Assembly (NCBI GenBank): GCA_005888335.1
Contig: VAWY01000053.1
Location: forward strand, 1-64,000
DNA: 64,000 bases
Reading direction: 5' to 3'
From: Actinomycetota bacterium
GTDB lineage: Bacteria; Actinomycetota; Thermoleophilia; Solirubrobacterales; Solirubrobacteraceae
The translations under genes and the position numbers were made by a program. This document shows positions 46,265 to 54,808 of the stretch, one piece after another (the stretch's first letter is position 1; the number at the start of each line of letters is the position of its first letter). Below the pieces are notes generated by a model. That model worked only from the letters and a program-made list of their open reading frames with translations, was not told the origin of the DNA and searched no databases.

Positions 46265-46882
46265 GTGGCTGGTGCGACCGGCGTGACCCCGAACAAGCGC
46301 GGCGTGCGCTCGCGCGAGCTCGTGCTGGACGCGGCCGAGCGGATCATGGCCGAGCACGGGTACGAGGCCGCGACGCTGAACCGGATCGTCGAGGCGTCGC
46401 GCGTCCCGGTCAGCTCCGTCTACCACTACTTCGGGTCCAAGGACGGCGTCCTGCTGGCGGTGATGGAGCGGGGGGCTGCGCGCTTCTTCGAGTCCCTCCC
46501 CGCCGTGACGGAGCGCATCGGAACACCGGAGGAGCACCTGGCCGCGTTGGTGCGGCTCCTGCGGGCGGCGCTGGACGAGCACCCGGACTTCCTGCGGCTC
46601 GTCCTCGTGATGGCGGCACAGCCCCCCGCGGGCGAGGCGCAGCATGCCCACGAGGTCGTGACGCGGGTGCGCGAACAGGCGCTCGAGCGCATCCGCGAGC
46701 AGATGGCGGTCGTCTTCGGCGTGCGCAAGAGCAGTAGGACCGCGCGGCGCCTGGCGCACTTCACGCTCGCCGCGATCGACGGCGCGTTCATTGCGCAGAC
46801 GTCAGACGACGCGCGCCTCGACGCGGTGCTCGAGCACCTGCCGACGGCGCTCGTCGCCATGCACGCCGCCATGGAGCGGTGA
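46265..46882 (+). CDS. TetR-family regulator
   Basis: 205 aa from GTG 46265 (another GTG at 46283 also fits). ELVLDAAERIMAEHGYEAATLNRIVEASRVPVSSVYHYFGSKDGVL is the TetR DNA-binding domain (~17-63). The C-terminal ligand domain is helical. No obvious target; it is followed 35 bp later by the LigD-type gene. Confidence 0.9.
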   Translation: MAGATGVTPNKRGVRSRELVLDAAERIMAEHGYEAATLNRIVEASRVPVSSVYHYFGSKDGVLLAVMERGAARFFESLPAVTERIGTPEEHLAALVRLLRAALDEHPDFLRLVLVMAAQPPAGEAQHAHEVVTRVREQALERIREQMAVVFGVRKSSRTARRLAHFTLAAIDGAFIAQTSDDARLDAVLEHLPTALVAMHAAMER

Positions 46883-46917
46883 CGCCCTCGTGATCAGCGC
46901 GGCGTCGCCTTCGCCGC

Positions 46918-47997
46918 ATGACATCCTCGTCCGCCGTGGCTCGGACTGAGGAGACCTTCGTCGACGCCGGCGGGCGCGAGGTGCGCGTGACGAGCGCCGA
47001 CCGGCTGATCTTTCCGGCCACCGAGCGCGTGCCCGCGCACACGAAGCTGGACATCGTCCAGTACTACCTCGCGGTCGAGGCCGGCATCATGCGCGCCCTT
47101 CGGCGGCGGCCGACGACGCTCGAGCGCTGGCCGAAGGGCGTCCACGCGGGCATGGTGCTCGCGACGCGCGAGGACCCGCGCAGCGGCGACGCGTTCTTCC
47201 AGAAGCGGATTCCGAAGGGGGCTCCCGGCTACGTGGAGACCGCTCGGATCGCGTTTCCGTCCGGCCGTACCGCCGATGAGATCTGCCCGACGGAGATCGC
47301 GGTGGTCGCGTGGTGTGCGCAGATGGGCACGATCACGTTCCATCCGTGGCCGGTGAGGAGCGACGACGTCGACCATCCCGACGAGCTGCGCCTGGACCTC
47401 GATCCGCAACCGGGGACCGATTTCGCGGACGCCGTGCGCGTGGCCGCGGTTGCGCGGGAGCTCCTGGGGGAGCTCGGTTACGTCGGCTTCCCGAAGACCT
47501 CCGGCGGCCGCGGCGTCCACATCTACGTCCGGATCGAGCCGCGCTGGACGTTCACGGACGTGCGCCACGCGGCGATCGCGTTCGGCCGGGAGCTGGAGCG
47601 GCGCCTCCCGGGCGAGGTGACCACGAAGTGGTGGAAGGAGGAACGCGGCGAGCGCATCTTCGTCGACTACAACCAGAACGCGCGCGACCGGACGATCGCG
47701 TCCGCCTACAGCATCCGCCCGAAGCCCGGCGCTCCCGTGTCGGCGCCGGTCACGTGGGACGAGCTCGCGCGCGTGCAGCCCGAGGACTTCACGGTCGCGA
47801 CGATGCCGGCGCGGTTCGCGGAGCTGGGCGACCTCCACGCCGAGATCGACGACGTCGCGCATTCGCTTCAGCCCCTGCTCGACCTGTACGAGCAGCAGGG
47901 GGCCGGCGACATGCCATATCCCCCGGACTATCCGAAGATGCCGGGCGAGCCCAAGCGCGTGCAGCCCTCACGCGACCGCGATCGGCCGCGCGACTAG
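46918..47997 (+). CDS. LigD-type polymerase/primase domain protein
   Basis: 359 aa. KLDIVQYYLAVEAGIMRAL (~42-60), ELRLDLDPQPG (~157-167) with the catalytic Asp pair, SGGRGVHIYVRI (~196-207) and ASAYSIRPKPGAPVSAPVTW (~260-279) are the archaeo-eukaryotic primase fold of LigD PolDom. It adds nucleotides during end joining. The ligase and phosphoesterase domains are absent, so it is a stand-alone polymerase; no Ku gene is in the window. Its stop overlaps that of exonuclease III. Confidence 0.9.
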   Translation: MTSSSAVARTEETFVDAGGREVRVTSADRLIFPATERVPAHTKLDIVQYYLAVEAGIMRALRRRPTTLERWPKGVHAGMVLATREDPRSGDAFFQKRIPKGAPGYVETARIAFPSGRTADEICPTEIAVVAWCAQMGTITFHPWPVRSDDVDHPDELRLDLDPQPGTDFADAVRVAAVARELLGELGYVGFPKTSGGRGVHIYVRIEPRWTFTDVRHAAIAFGRELERRLPGEVTTKWWKEERGERIFVDYNQNARDRTIASAYSIRPKPGAPVSAPVTWDELARVQPEDFTVATMPARFAELGDLHAEIDDVAHSLQPLLDLYEQQGAGDMPYPPDYPKMPGEPKRVQPSRDRDRPRD

Positions 47998-48857
47998 GGC
48001 GCGGCCTGCGGCAGCTTCTTCGTCCCGCGCCTGGCCGGGTTCGAGGGCGGCGGTACGACCGGCCCGATGTCGCCGTCCGGAGCCTCGTCCAGATCGATGA
48101 TCACCGGCGCGTGATCGCTGGGCCCCTTGCCCTTGCGGGCGTGGCGGTCGACCCAGGCGGCCTTGACCCGGTCGGCGACCTCGTCGCTCGCCAGCACGAG
48201 GTCGATCCGCATGCCGCAGTCCTGGTGGAACATCCCTGCGCGGTAGTCCCAGTAGGTGAAGACGCGCTCGTTCGGCCAGCGCTCGCGCACGATGTCGCGC
48301 AGCCCGACCGCCTGAAGCCGCCCGAGGGCTTCGCGCTCTGGCGGAGTCACGTGCGTCTGACCGACGTAGGCGTCCGGATCGAAGACGTCGTCGTCGGTTG
48401 GCGCGATGTTCATGTCTCCGCAGACGATCGTCGGCTCGGCCCGCTTCGCGACCATCGCGGTGAGCGACGCCAGCCACGCCAGCTTGTATTCGTAGTGGTC
48501 CGACCCCGGCACCCGCCCGTTGGGCACGTAGACGCAGGCGATACGGACTCCGCCGCAGGTCGCGGCGACGGCCCGCGCCTCCGGGTGCGGGAAGCCAGGC
48601 GCGCCTTCGATCCCTGCGACGACATCCTCGAGACCGACCCGCGAGAGGATCGCCACGCCGTTCCAGGTGGCCTCGCCGTGGGCGGCGACCTCGTAGCCGC
48701 GGTTCGACAGCTCGTCGCCCACCAGCTCGCGGAACGCATCGTCGGCGAGCTTCGTCTCCTGCAGGCAGACGACGTCCGGCTGCCGCTCGTCGAGCCAGGG
48801 CAGCAGCCGCGGGACCCGTTGCTTGAGCGAGTTCACGTTCCAGGTCGCGATCCGCAC
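47994..48857 (-). CDS. xthA: Exodeoxyribonuclease III
   Basis: 287 aa from GTG 48857. Endonuclease/exonuclease/phosphatase fold: MRIATWNVNSLK (~1-12), LQETK with the metal-binding Glu (~32-36), GDMNIAP (~148-154) and SDHAPVIIDL (~243-252). Repairs abasic sites and trims 3' ends. Convergent with the LigD polymerase gene, overlapping by 4 bp. Confidence 0.92.
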   Translation of the reverse strand: MRIATWNVNSLKQRVPRLLPWLDERQPDVVCLQETKLADDAFRELVGDELSNRGYEVAAHGEATWNGVAILSRVGLEDVVAGIEGAPGFPHPEARAVAATCGGVRIACVYVPNGRVPGSDHYEYKLAWLASLTAMVAKRAEPTIVCGDMNIAPTDDDVFDPDAYVGQTHVTPPEREALGRLQAVGLRDIVRERWPNERVFTYWDYRAGMFHQDCGMRIDLVLASDEVADRVKAAWVDRHARKGKGPSDHAPVIIDLDEAPDGDIGPVVPPPSNPARRGTKKLPQAAP

Positions 48858-48908
48858 GCCGTTCAGCGTAGATGCCGGGTCGCCATCACGGCCACTCGCC
48901 GCCGGTCC

Positions 48909-49313
48909 TCAGGAGGGCGTGCGGGCGCGCAGCAGTTCGGCCAGCCCTTCCACGTCGGCGACCGTGACGGTCAACTCGGGGTGCCGCAGGATCCCGAGCG
49001 GGTCGAGTCCGCGCACGGGGGTCTTGAACAGGATGAGCACACCGCGGTCGCCGTTGGTGGCAAACGTGAGGCCGCGATCGGTGATCGCGAGCCGCGCGGG
49101 TCCGGCGGTCTTCCAGAACGCATACGGCCCCGTGACAGCCACGCCGGTGATGTTCGTCAGCGGCGTCCGTACGTGCCAGGGGCCGAAGCGAGCCTCGAGG
49201 GCCTCGTCACCGACCTCCACCCACGCCGTCTTCGGGGTGACGCGGAACGCCCGCGCGAGCGGGCGATAGCTCGGCGCGAAGGCAAACTCGAAGTGGCGTT
49301 GGGACGCGGTCAA
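48909..49313 (-). CDS. Conserved-looking hypothetical protein
   Basis: 134 aa. Beta-rich: HFEFAFAPSYRPLARAFRVTPKTAWVEV, LEARFGPWHVRTPLTNITGVAVTGPYAFWKTAGPARLAITDRGLTFATNGDRGV. The pattern resembles PH-like domains, but I cannot name the family. It overlaps the crotonase pseudogene end by 4 bp. Confidence 0.75.
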   Translation of the reverse strand: MTASQRHFEFAFAPSYRPLARAFRVTPKTAWVEVGDEALEARFGPWHVRTPLTNITGVAVTGPYAFWKTAGPARLAITDRGLTFATNGDRGVLILFKTPVRGLDPLGILRHPELTVTVADVEGLAELLRARTPS

Positions 49314-50037
49314 CGCCCGGCGAATGTTGCCTTGCCGGGACCCGACGTGAGAAACGATTCGATCGCGTTGCGGGCGTCGTCCGTGTCGAAGAGGCCCACG
49401 GCGTCCTCGAGCAGGCGCTCGTCGGCCGCGGCGACGCCGCCCTCCGGGTAGGCGGCTGCGAGCTGCCTGACGACGGCGAACGCTCGTGCCGGCCCTGCGG
49501 CCAATTGCTGGGCGAACTTCTCGGCCTCAGGCTGCAGCTCCTCGGCCGGCAGCACCCGGTCAACGATGCCCCAGGCCTCGAACTGCTCGGCCGAGAAGAG
49601 GTTGCCGCTGAGCGCAATCGCCCGCGCCCGCCCGACGCCGGCACGCGCGGCAACGCGTTCGACACCCCCCGCGAGGGGCACGATCCCCAGGCGAGTCTCG
49701 AGCAACCCGAGGTTGGTGCCCTCGGCGGCCCAGATCAGGTCCAGGAACAGCGCGAGCTCCAGACCGCCCGCCATGCACGTGCCGTGAACCGCAGCGAGCG
49801 TCGGGAACGTCAGCGCCTCGAGACGTCGGCCGAGGTCCAGGAACCGTTCGATCAGCGGCCGCATCTCCGCGGCGCTGCGGCGCGCACCAAGAGAGCACGG
49901 ACATCGTCGGCGGCCTCCAGGTCGTCGACGACCTCTTCGAGATCGTCGACGACCTGCTCGCCGATCTGGTTCAGGGGCGGGTTGTCCAGGGTCAGCAGCG
50001 CCAGGGCGCCGTCCCGCTCCAGCTGCGCGGTGCCCAT
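49310..50037 (-). pseudogene. Enoyl-CoA hydratase with an internal deletion and frameshift
   Basis: The N-terminus (MGTAQLERDGALALLTLDNPPLNQIG to VRALLVRAA) runs to about 49880. The frame then changes, and the rest (RPLIERFLDLGRRLEALTFPTLAAVHGTCMAGGLELALF and onward) continues from 49864. The segment that normally carries the F-S-A-G-A-D oxyanion-hole motif (~20 residues) is missing. The start overlaps an upstream frame as TGATG. Probably inactive, unless a sequencing error is involved. Confidence 0.7.
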
Positions 50038-50325
50038 CAGGTCACCTCTTTCTGTGCGATGGCTTCCGACAACCGCGACGCGCAACGCTTCACGGCGGCA
50101 AGAGGGCGACGGTGAACGGCGGCATACGCGAATCGCATCCCGCTGCGTTCGGCCATCCTGGCTGCCTCCTTCAGGAGCCGCGTCTTGCCGAGGCCGGGTT
50201 CGCCCATGACCGTCAAGACCGAGCCGGAGTTCGATGGGGCGGCGGCGATCCGCCCGCTGATCGTCTGGAGTTCGTTGTCCCTCCCGTGCAGCGGCGTCGA
50301 CGATGTGGATGCCGCTTCCTGAGTT
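50037..50325 (-). pseudogene. P-loop remnant of a LuxR/AAA-type regulator
   Basis: LHGRDNELQTISGRIAAAPS followed by VLTVMGEPGLGKTRLLKEAARMAERSGMRFAYA is the N-terminal AAA_16 ATPase of large LuxR-type regulators. No start codon is in frame, and the sequence ends within 90 residues, so it is a fragment. Its stop overlaps the next start as TGATG. Confidence 0.65.
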
Positions 50326-50361
50326 GGCCCACGGCAGTCATATCGGTGGCCTCACCCAAGC

Positions 50362-51174
50362 TCATCGGCCCACGAACCTCGCCTCGCGGCGCTCGACGAA
50401 CGACCGCAGCCCCTCGCGACCGTCCTCGGTCTCGAACAGCTCGGCCATGTCCGCGTCGAGGCGCGCGAATGCCGCGGCTTCGCCTTCGAGCCGGGCCTGA
50501 TGCGCGGAGGCCAGCGTCGTCTTCACGCCCAGCGGAGCTGACTTGTCCGCGATCGCGGTGGCCAGCTCGGTCGCCCGGTCAAGCTGCCGGCCCGGCTCGA
50601 CGACCTCTTGAACGAGGCCGAGCCGATACGCCTCGGTGGCGTCGTACTCCTCACCGGTCAAGAGCCACCGCATTGCGTTGCCCCAGCCGGCGTCGCGCGG
50701 CAGCCGGATCGTCGCACCCCCGAACGCGTAGATCCCGCGCCTGATCTCGAGCTGCGCGAAGCGTGCGTCCGATGCCGCGATGCGGATGTCCGCCGCGAGC
50801 AGCAGCTCGATCGCGAGCGTCATCACCCAGCCCTGCACCGCGGCCACGACCGGTGTCGTCCATACCCCGTCCTTGCGCCATGGGTCCCGCCGCCCGGGTC
50901 CGGAGAAATCGAGCCCGCCCTCGCGGACCAACGGCCCGACCTCGGCGAGGTCGAGCCCGCCCGTGAAGTGGTCGCCGTGCGCGAACAGCACCCCGCAGCG
51001 CACGTCGTCATCGGCCTCCAGCTCGTAATAGGCCGCTGCGAGCTGGTCGATCATCGCCAGGTTGAAGGCATTGCGCTTCGCGGGCCGATTGAGCCCCATC
51101 AACAGCACATGGCCGTGGCGCTCGACCGTGACTGCGACCTCCTGACTCTCGGAGGGACTGCTCGCATGGCTCAT
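50362..51174 (-). CDS. Enoyl-CoA hydratase/isomerase family protein
   Basis: 270 aa. RPAKRNAF (~30-37), HFTGGLDLAEVGP (~68-80; the usual S-A-G-x-D motif is changed to T-G-G-L-D) and VQGWVMTLAIELLLAADIRIAA (~113-134), where the normal G-x-G-G of the hydratase helix is altered. It is a crotonase with a diverged active site, so hydratase activity should not be assumed. Divergent from the SDR gene. Confidence 0.85.
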   Translation of the reverse strand: MSHASSPSESQEVAVTVERHGHVLLMGLNRPAKRNAFNLAMIDQLAAAYYELEADDDVRCGVLFAHGDHFTGGLDLAEVGPLVREGGLDFSGPGRRDPWRKDGVWTTPVVAAVQGWVMTLAIELLLAADIRIAASDARFAQLEIRRGIYAFGGATIRLPRDAGWGNAMRWLLTGEEYDATEAYRLGLVQEVVEPGRQLDRATELATAIADKSAPLGVKTTLASAHQARLEGEAAAFARLDADMAELFETEDGREGLRSFVERREARFVGR

Positions 51175-51234
51175 GGGAGGGGCTCCTGTAGGCGGGGAAC
51201 GGGAAGGGGCGGCAAGCCTACAGAGCTAGTAGTG

Positions 51235-51250
51235 TTTTGCAACTGGAAAA
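51235..51250 (+). promoter_or_regulatory. Candidate HxlR site before the SDR gene
   Basis: TTTTGCAACTGGAAAA, an AT-rich imperfect palindrome, lies 41 bp upstream of the SDR start. Its core GCAACTGGA recurs at 52077-52085 before the HxlR regulator gene. Confidence 0.45.
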
Positions 51251-51291
51251 TCGTTGCCGGGTTGCCTGGCCGCAAGAGAGAGGACAGTCCC

Positions 51292-52062
51292 ATGCCACCG
51301 ACCACAGTCCTTGACCGCTTCCGCCTCGACGGCAAGGTGGCGATCGTGACCGGGGCCTCATCCGGGCTCGGTGTCGCGTTCGCCAAAGCGCTCGCCGAGG
51401 CGGGCGCCGATCTCGTCCTCGCCGCGCGCCGCGCCGACCGGCTCGAGCAGACCCGTGGCCTGGTCGAGGAGCGCGGCCGGCGCGCGCTCGCCGTGACCGC
51501 GGACGTCTCGCGGCCCGAAGACGCGCAAGCCGTGATCGACGCCGCGATCGGCGAGTTCGGGCATGTCGACGTCCTCGTCAACAACGCCGGCAAGGGCACC
51601 GCTGTGCCGGCCACGCGCGAAACGCCTGCGCAGTTCCGCGAGGTGATCGACATCAACCTCAACGGCTGCTACTGGATGGCGCAGGCCTGCGGGCGGGTCA
51701 TGCAGCCGGGCAGCGTGATCGTCAACGTCGCCAGCGTGGCGGCGCTGACCAGCGGTGGACTACCCCAGGCGGCCTACTCGGCAAGCAAGGCCGGGCTGAT
51801 CGCGCTCACTCGCGACCTCGCCGTTCAGTGGACCGGCCGCAAGGGCATCCGCGTGACCGCCCTGGCCCCAGGCTTCTTCCCCTCCGAGATGAGCGACCAG
51901 TTCCCCGACGGCTACATGGACGCCCAACTGGCACGCGTGCCCGCCGGGCGCACCGGCGACCCAGACGAGCTGGCCGCGGCGCTCGTGTTCCTCGCGAGCC
52001 CCGCGGCGAACTACGTCACCGGCACCACGCTGATCGTCGACGGAGGCTTGACCGCGTTCTGA
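51292..52062 (+). CDS. Short-chain dehydrogenase/reductase
   Basis: 256 aa from ATG 51292. TGASSGLGVAFAKAL (~20-34), NNAGKG (~97-102), Ser147-149 region, YSASK (~161-165) and C-terminal YVTGTTLIVDGG. A complete, canonical SDR. The HxlR-type gene follows in the same direction 45 bp later and shares a promoter motif. Confidence 0.92.
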   Translation: MPPTTVLDRFRLDGKVAIVTGASSGLGVAFAKALAEAGADLVLAARRADRLEQTRGLVEERGRRALAVTADVSRPEDAQAVIDAAIGEFGHVDVLVNNAGKGTAVPATRETPAQFREVIDINLNGCYWMAQACGRVMQPGSVIVNVASVAALTSGGLPQAAYSASKAGLIALTRDLAVQWTGRKGIRVTALAPGFFPSEMSDQFPDGYMDAQLARVPAGRTGDPDELAAALVFLASPAANYVTGTTLIVDGGLTAF

Positions 52063-52107
52063 ACACGTTTCCAAACGCAACTGGATGCTCGCTATCCTCA
52101 AGGCGGC

Positions 52108-52587
52108 ATGAAGCACGCCGAATTGCTCGACGAGAACTGCGCGATCGCTCGATCCTCGGGCATCGTGGGCGAGCGCTGGGTCTGGGTGATCCTCCGCCAA
52201 GCGTTCAACGGCGCACGCCGGTTCGAAGATTTCCAGCGCGGCATCGGACTGGCTCGGAACGTGCTCACCGACCGCCTCAACTGGCTCGTCGACCACGGCA
52301 TCCTCGAACGCCGACCCTACGCCGAGCACGCGGCGCGCGACCTCAACGAGTACCGCCTCACAGCCAAGGGATGCGCACTGTTCCCCGTCTACACCGCGCT
52401 CATGCAATGGGGCAACGACTGGACCGACCTCCCCGCCCCGCCCGTCGAGCTGCTGCACAAACCATGCGGCCACCGCGCCAGCGTCCGCGTCGTCTGCTCA
52501 GAGTGCGGCCAGGACATCGACATCCACCACACCGAACCGGTCGTCGGCCGGGGCCTGGTGATGGGCGGCCCCCGGCGCCAGCCATAG
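52108..52587 (+). CDS. HxlR-family regulator with C-terminal Cys/His tail
   Basis: 159 aa. CAIARSSGIVGERWVWVILRQAFNGARRFEDFQRGIGLARNVLTDRLNWLVDHGIL is the HxlR winged helix (~11-66). The tail carries CGHRASVRVVCSECG (~120-134), a possible zinc ribbon. TATCCT (52093-52098) lies 9 bp upstream of the ATG, so the leader is very short. Likely regulates the SDR and itself. Confidence 0.9.
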   Translation: MKHAELLDENCAIARSSGIVGERWVWVILRQAFNGARRFEDFQRGIGLARNVLTDRLNWLVDHGILERRPYAEHAARDLNEYRLTAKGCALFPVYTALMQWGNDWTDLPAPPVELLHKPCGHRASVRVVCSECGQDIDIHHTEPVVGRGLVMGGPRRQP

Positions 52588-52713
52588 CGTTCCACGTGCT
52601 GACCGCCGACCCCAACTCCCGGCCCTGGCGCTCCACCCACTGCTGCAGGCCCCGGCGATCCTCGCCGTCGACACCCTGCGCCGACACAGCCGGACCGCCT
52701 TTGGACGCGCGGG

Positions 52714-53580
52714 CTACCGGTGAGCAGGCGTGTGCATGGGGATGCGGTCGAAGGTGTCGGGGTGCGGGCCGATCCTGCCAGTCTCGCCTCGGTCGAGCTC
52801 GTCGATCCGCTTGATGTCGTCGGGCTGGAGCTGGAAGTCGAAGAGCTTGAAGTTCTCCTCGATCCGGGTGGGGGTCGTGGACTTGGGAAAGACGATGGAG
52901 TCGCGCTGGATGTGCCAGCGCAGCACGACCTGCGCCGGCGTCCGGCCGACCCTGTCGGCGATGGCGGTGATCACCGGGTCGCCGAGGACGTTGCCCTGTG
53001 CGATCGGCGACCATGCCTGGGTGGCGATGCCGTGCGCCTCGCCGTAGGCGCGGACCTCGTCGTTGAGGAAGTAGGGATGGAGCTCGATCTGGTTGATCGC
53101 CGGGACCACGTCGGTCGTGGCCGCGAGGCGCTCGAGATGGTCGATCTGGAAGTTCGAGACGCCGATCGAGCGCGCGCGCCCGTCGGCGTGGAACTCCTCG
53201 AGCGTCTTCCAGGTCGAGACGAAGTCGCCGTCGTAGAGCGTCGGCAGCGGCCAGTGGATGAGGAACAGGTCGACGTAGTCGAACCCCAACTCGGAGAGGG
53301 TCGACTCGAATGCTCGGCGGGCGTCGTCGGGCCGATGAAATCCGTTGTTGAGCTTGCTCGTGATGAACAGGTCGGATCTGTCGAGTCCGGAAGTCAGGAC
53401 GGCCTCGCCGACGCCCTTCTCGTTGCCGTACATCTCCGCGGTGTCGATGTGGCGGTAACCGGTCTCCAAGGCCACGGTCACGGCGGCAGCCGTCTCGTCG
53501 GGATGGATCTGAAAGACACCGAAGCCGAGTTGGGGGATCGGGTGACCGTCGTTGAGCTGGATCGTTGGGACGGCGCTCAT
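52714..53580 (-). CDS. Aldo/keto reductase
   Basis: 288 aa. GYRHIDTAEMYGNEKGVGEAV (~41-61; Asp and Tyr of the catalytic tetrad), FITSKL (Lys ~76) and DLFLIHWPLP (His ~109), then the NADPH region SIVFPKSTTPTRIEENF. Reduces an aldehyde or ketone. Divergent from a LysR gene that probably controls it. Confidence 0.93.
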   Translation of the reverse strand: MSAVPTIQLNDGHPIPQLGFGVFQIHPDETAAAVTVALETGYRHIDTAEMYGNEKGVGEAVLTSGLDRSDLFITSKLNNGFHRPDDARRAFESTLSELGFDYVDLFLIHWPLPTLYDGDFVSTWKTLEEFHADGRARSIGVSNFQIDHLERLAATTDVVPAINQIELHPYFLNDEVRAYGEAHGIATQAWSPIAQGNVLGDPVITAIADRVGRTPAQVVLRWHIQRDSIVFPKSTTPTRIEENFKLFDFQLQPDDIKRIDELDRGETGRIGPHPDTFDRIPMHTPAHR

Positions 53581-53804
53581 GCGTGCTGCGCTCCTTCGTC
53601 GGGGTGCGTTGTGTGGCGGCCGAGGCTGTCGCCCAGGTGCTTGGGCTTTGCGGTCCGCGCGGGGGTCGGGCGTGATCGGCGGCCCGGGTGCTCGGGCACG
53701 ATGGGGTCGGTCGCCAGCGCGCCCGTGAGCGAGCGGCGCATCTGCGTCTGACTGATGAGAGAGGCGATGGACAACATGGAGGCAGTGTTGGCCTCCAGGT
53801 CCAT
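53577..53804 (-). CDS. Short ORF before the aldo/keto reductase
   Basis: 75 aa, ending in an ATGA overlap with the reductase gene. The product has a short hydrophobic start (MDLEANTASMLSIASLIS) and a basic, Pro-rich tail. No ribosome site and no recognised domain. It could be a leader ORF or simply the untranslated leader of the reductase. Confidence 0.3.
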   Translation of the reverse strand: MDLEANTASMLSIASLISQTQMRRSLTGALATDPIVPEHPGRRSRPTPARTAKPKHLGDSLGRHTTHPDEGAQHA

Positions 53805-53807
53805 AGT

Positions 53808-53847
53808 TTCAAATCATTGTTTTGGCAGTTCTATAGTTTTGCGCTAT
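53808..53847 (+). promoter_or_regulatory. LysR promoter and operator
   Basis: TTCAAA (53808-53813) and TATAGT (53832-53837) are spaced 18 bp apart, and ATG 53846 lies 8 bp after the -10, so the mRNA is probably leaderless. ATAG-N7-CTAT (53833-53847) overlaps both and fits a LysR-type inverted repeat for self-control. Confidence 0.55.
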
Positions 53848-54742
53848 GGATCCAGGACGCGTGCTCACCTTCCGTGCCGTCGCGCGCCGGCGCTCGTTCT
53901 CCCAGGCCGCACGCGACCTCGCGCTCTCGCAGCCATCCGTCTCCAACCAGGTCGCTGCGCTGGAACGCGAGATCGGTACGCGCCTCCTCGAACGCCGGCC
54001 CGGCGGCCTCAGGCTGACGCACGCGGGTGAGATCCTGCTCGAGCACGCCGACGCCGTCGCCGAGCGTTTCGAGCTGGCCACGACACAGCTCGCAGTCGTC
54101 GCCCGCGGTGAGCGCGCGCGCTTGCGCATCGGCGCGTTCCCGACCGCGCTCGCGGGGTTCGTCCCCGCGGCCATCGCGCGGCTGCGCGTCCGCTTTCCCG
54201 ACATCAAGGTCCGTGTCGACGAAGGCACCGATGACCTCCCGGCGCGCGTGCGATCAGGCGAGCTGCACCTCGCGGTCGGCTTCGAGGACACCGCGGAACC
54301 CCGCCAGGAGCTCGCAAGCCTCGAACGACGCGACCTCATGCGAGAGCGGTTCATGGTCGCCCTCGCACCCGACCACCGACTGGCCAAGCGCTCGCGAGTG
54401 CGCCTCGCCGACCTCAGCGACGACGACTGGACCGCCGCCTCGACCGACGGGCTGATCGTCCGCGCCTGCCGCGCGGCCGGCTTCGAGCCGAACCTCGTCT
54501 CGATCACCCACGACCAGCTGGCGATCCGCGCCCTCATCGTCCGAGGACTGGCCGTGACCCTCGTGCCCGAGCTCCTCGCCGACCCGTTCAAGGAGCTCGC
54601 GCTGCGACCCATCACCGGCCCGGGCCCCGGACGCAACGTCTACGCCATGCTGCCCCCCGGCGGCCGGCACCCGCTCGTCACCCCCGCCCTGGACGCGCTG
54701 CACAGCATCGCCACGGAACTGCAGGTCGCGGGCAGCGCCTGA
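53846..54742 (+). CDS. LysR-family transcriptional regulator
   Basis: 298 aa. N-terminal helix-turn-helix TFRAVARRRSFSQAARDLALSQPSVSNQVAALEREIGTRLLER (~8-50) and a substrate-binding domain (~85-290) of the LysR type. Divergent from the aldo/keto reductase operon. Confidence 0.93.
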   Translation: MDPGRVLTFRAVARRRSFSQAARDLALSQPSVSNQVAALEREIGTRLLERRPGGLRLTHAGEILLEHADAVAERFELATTQLAVVARGERARLRIGAFPTALAGFVPAAIARLRVRFPDIKVRVDEGTDDLPARVRSGELHLAVGFEDTAEPRQELASLERRDLMRERFMVALAPDHRLAKRSRVRLADLSDDDWTAASTDGLIVRACRAAGFEPNLVSITHDQLAIRALIVRGLAVTLVPELLADPFKELALRPITGPGPGRNVYAMLPPGGRHPLVTPALDALHSIATELQVAGSA

Positions 54743-54808
54743 GCCGGGTTGGCCCTCCGGTGCCTGGCCGCACATCCCGCCTGTGCTGCTGGGGCCAGCG
54801 CGCGCGGC

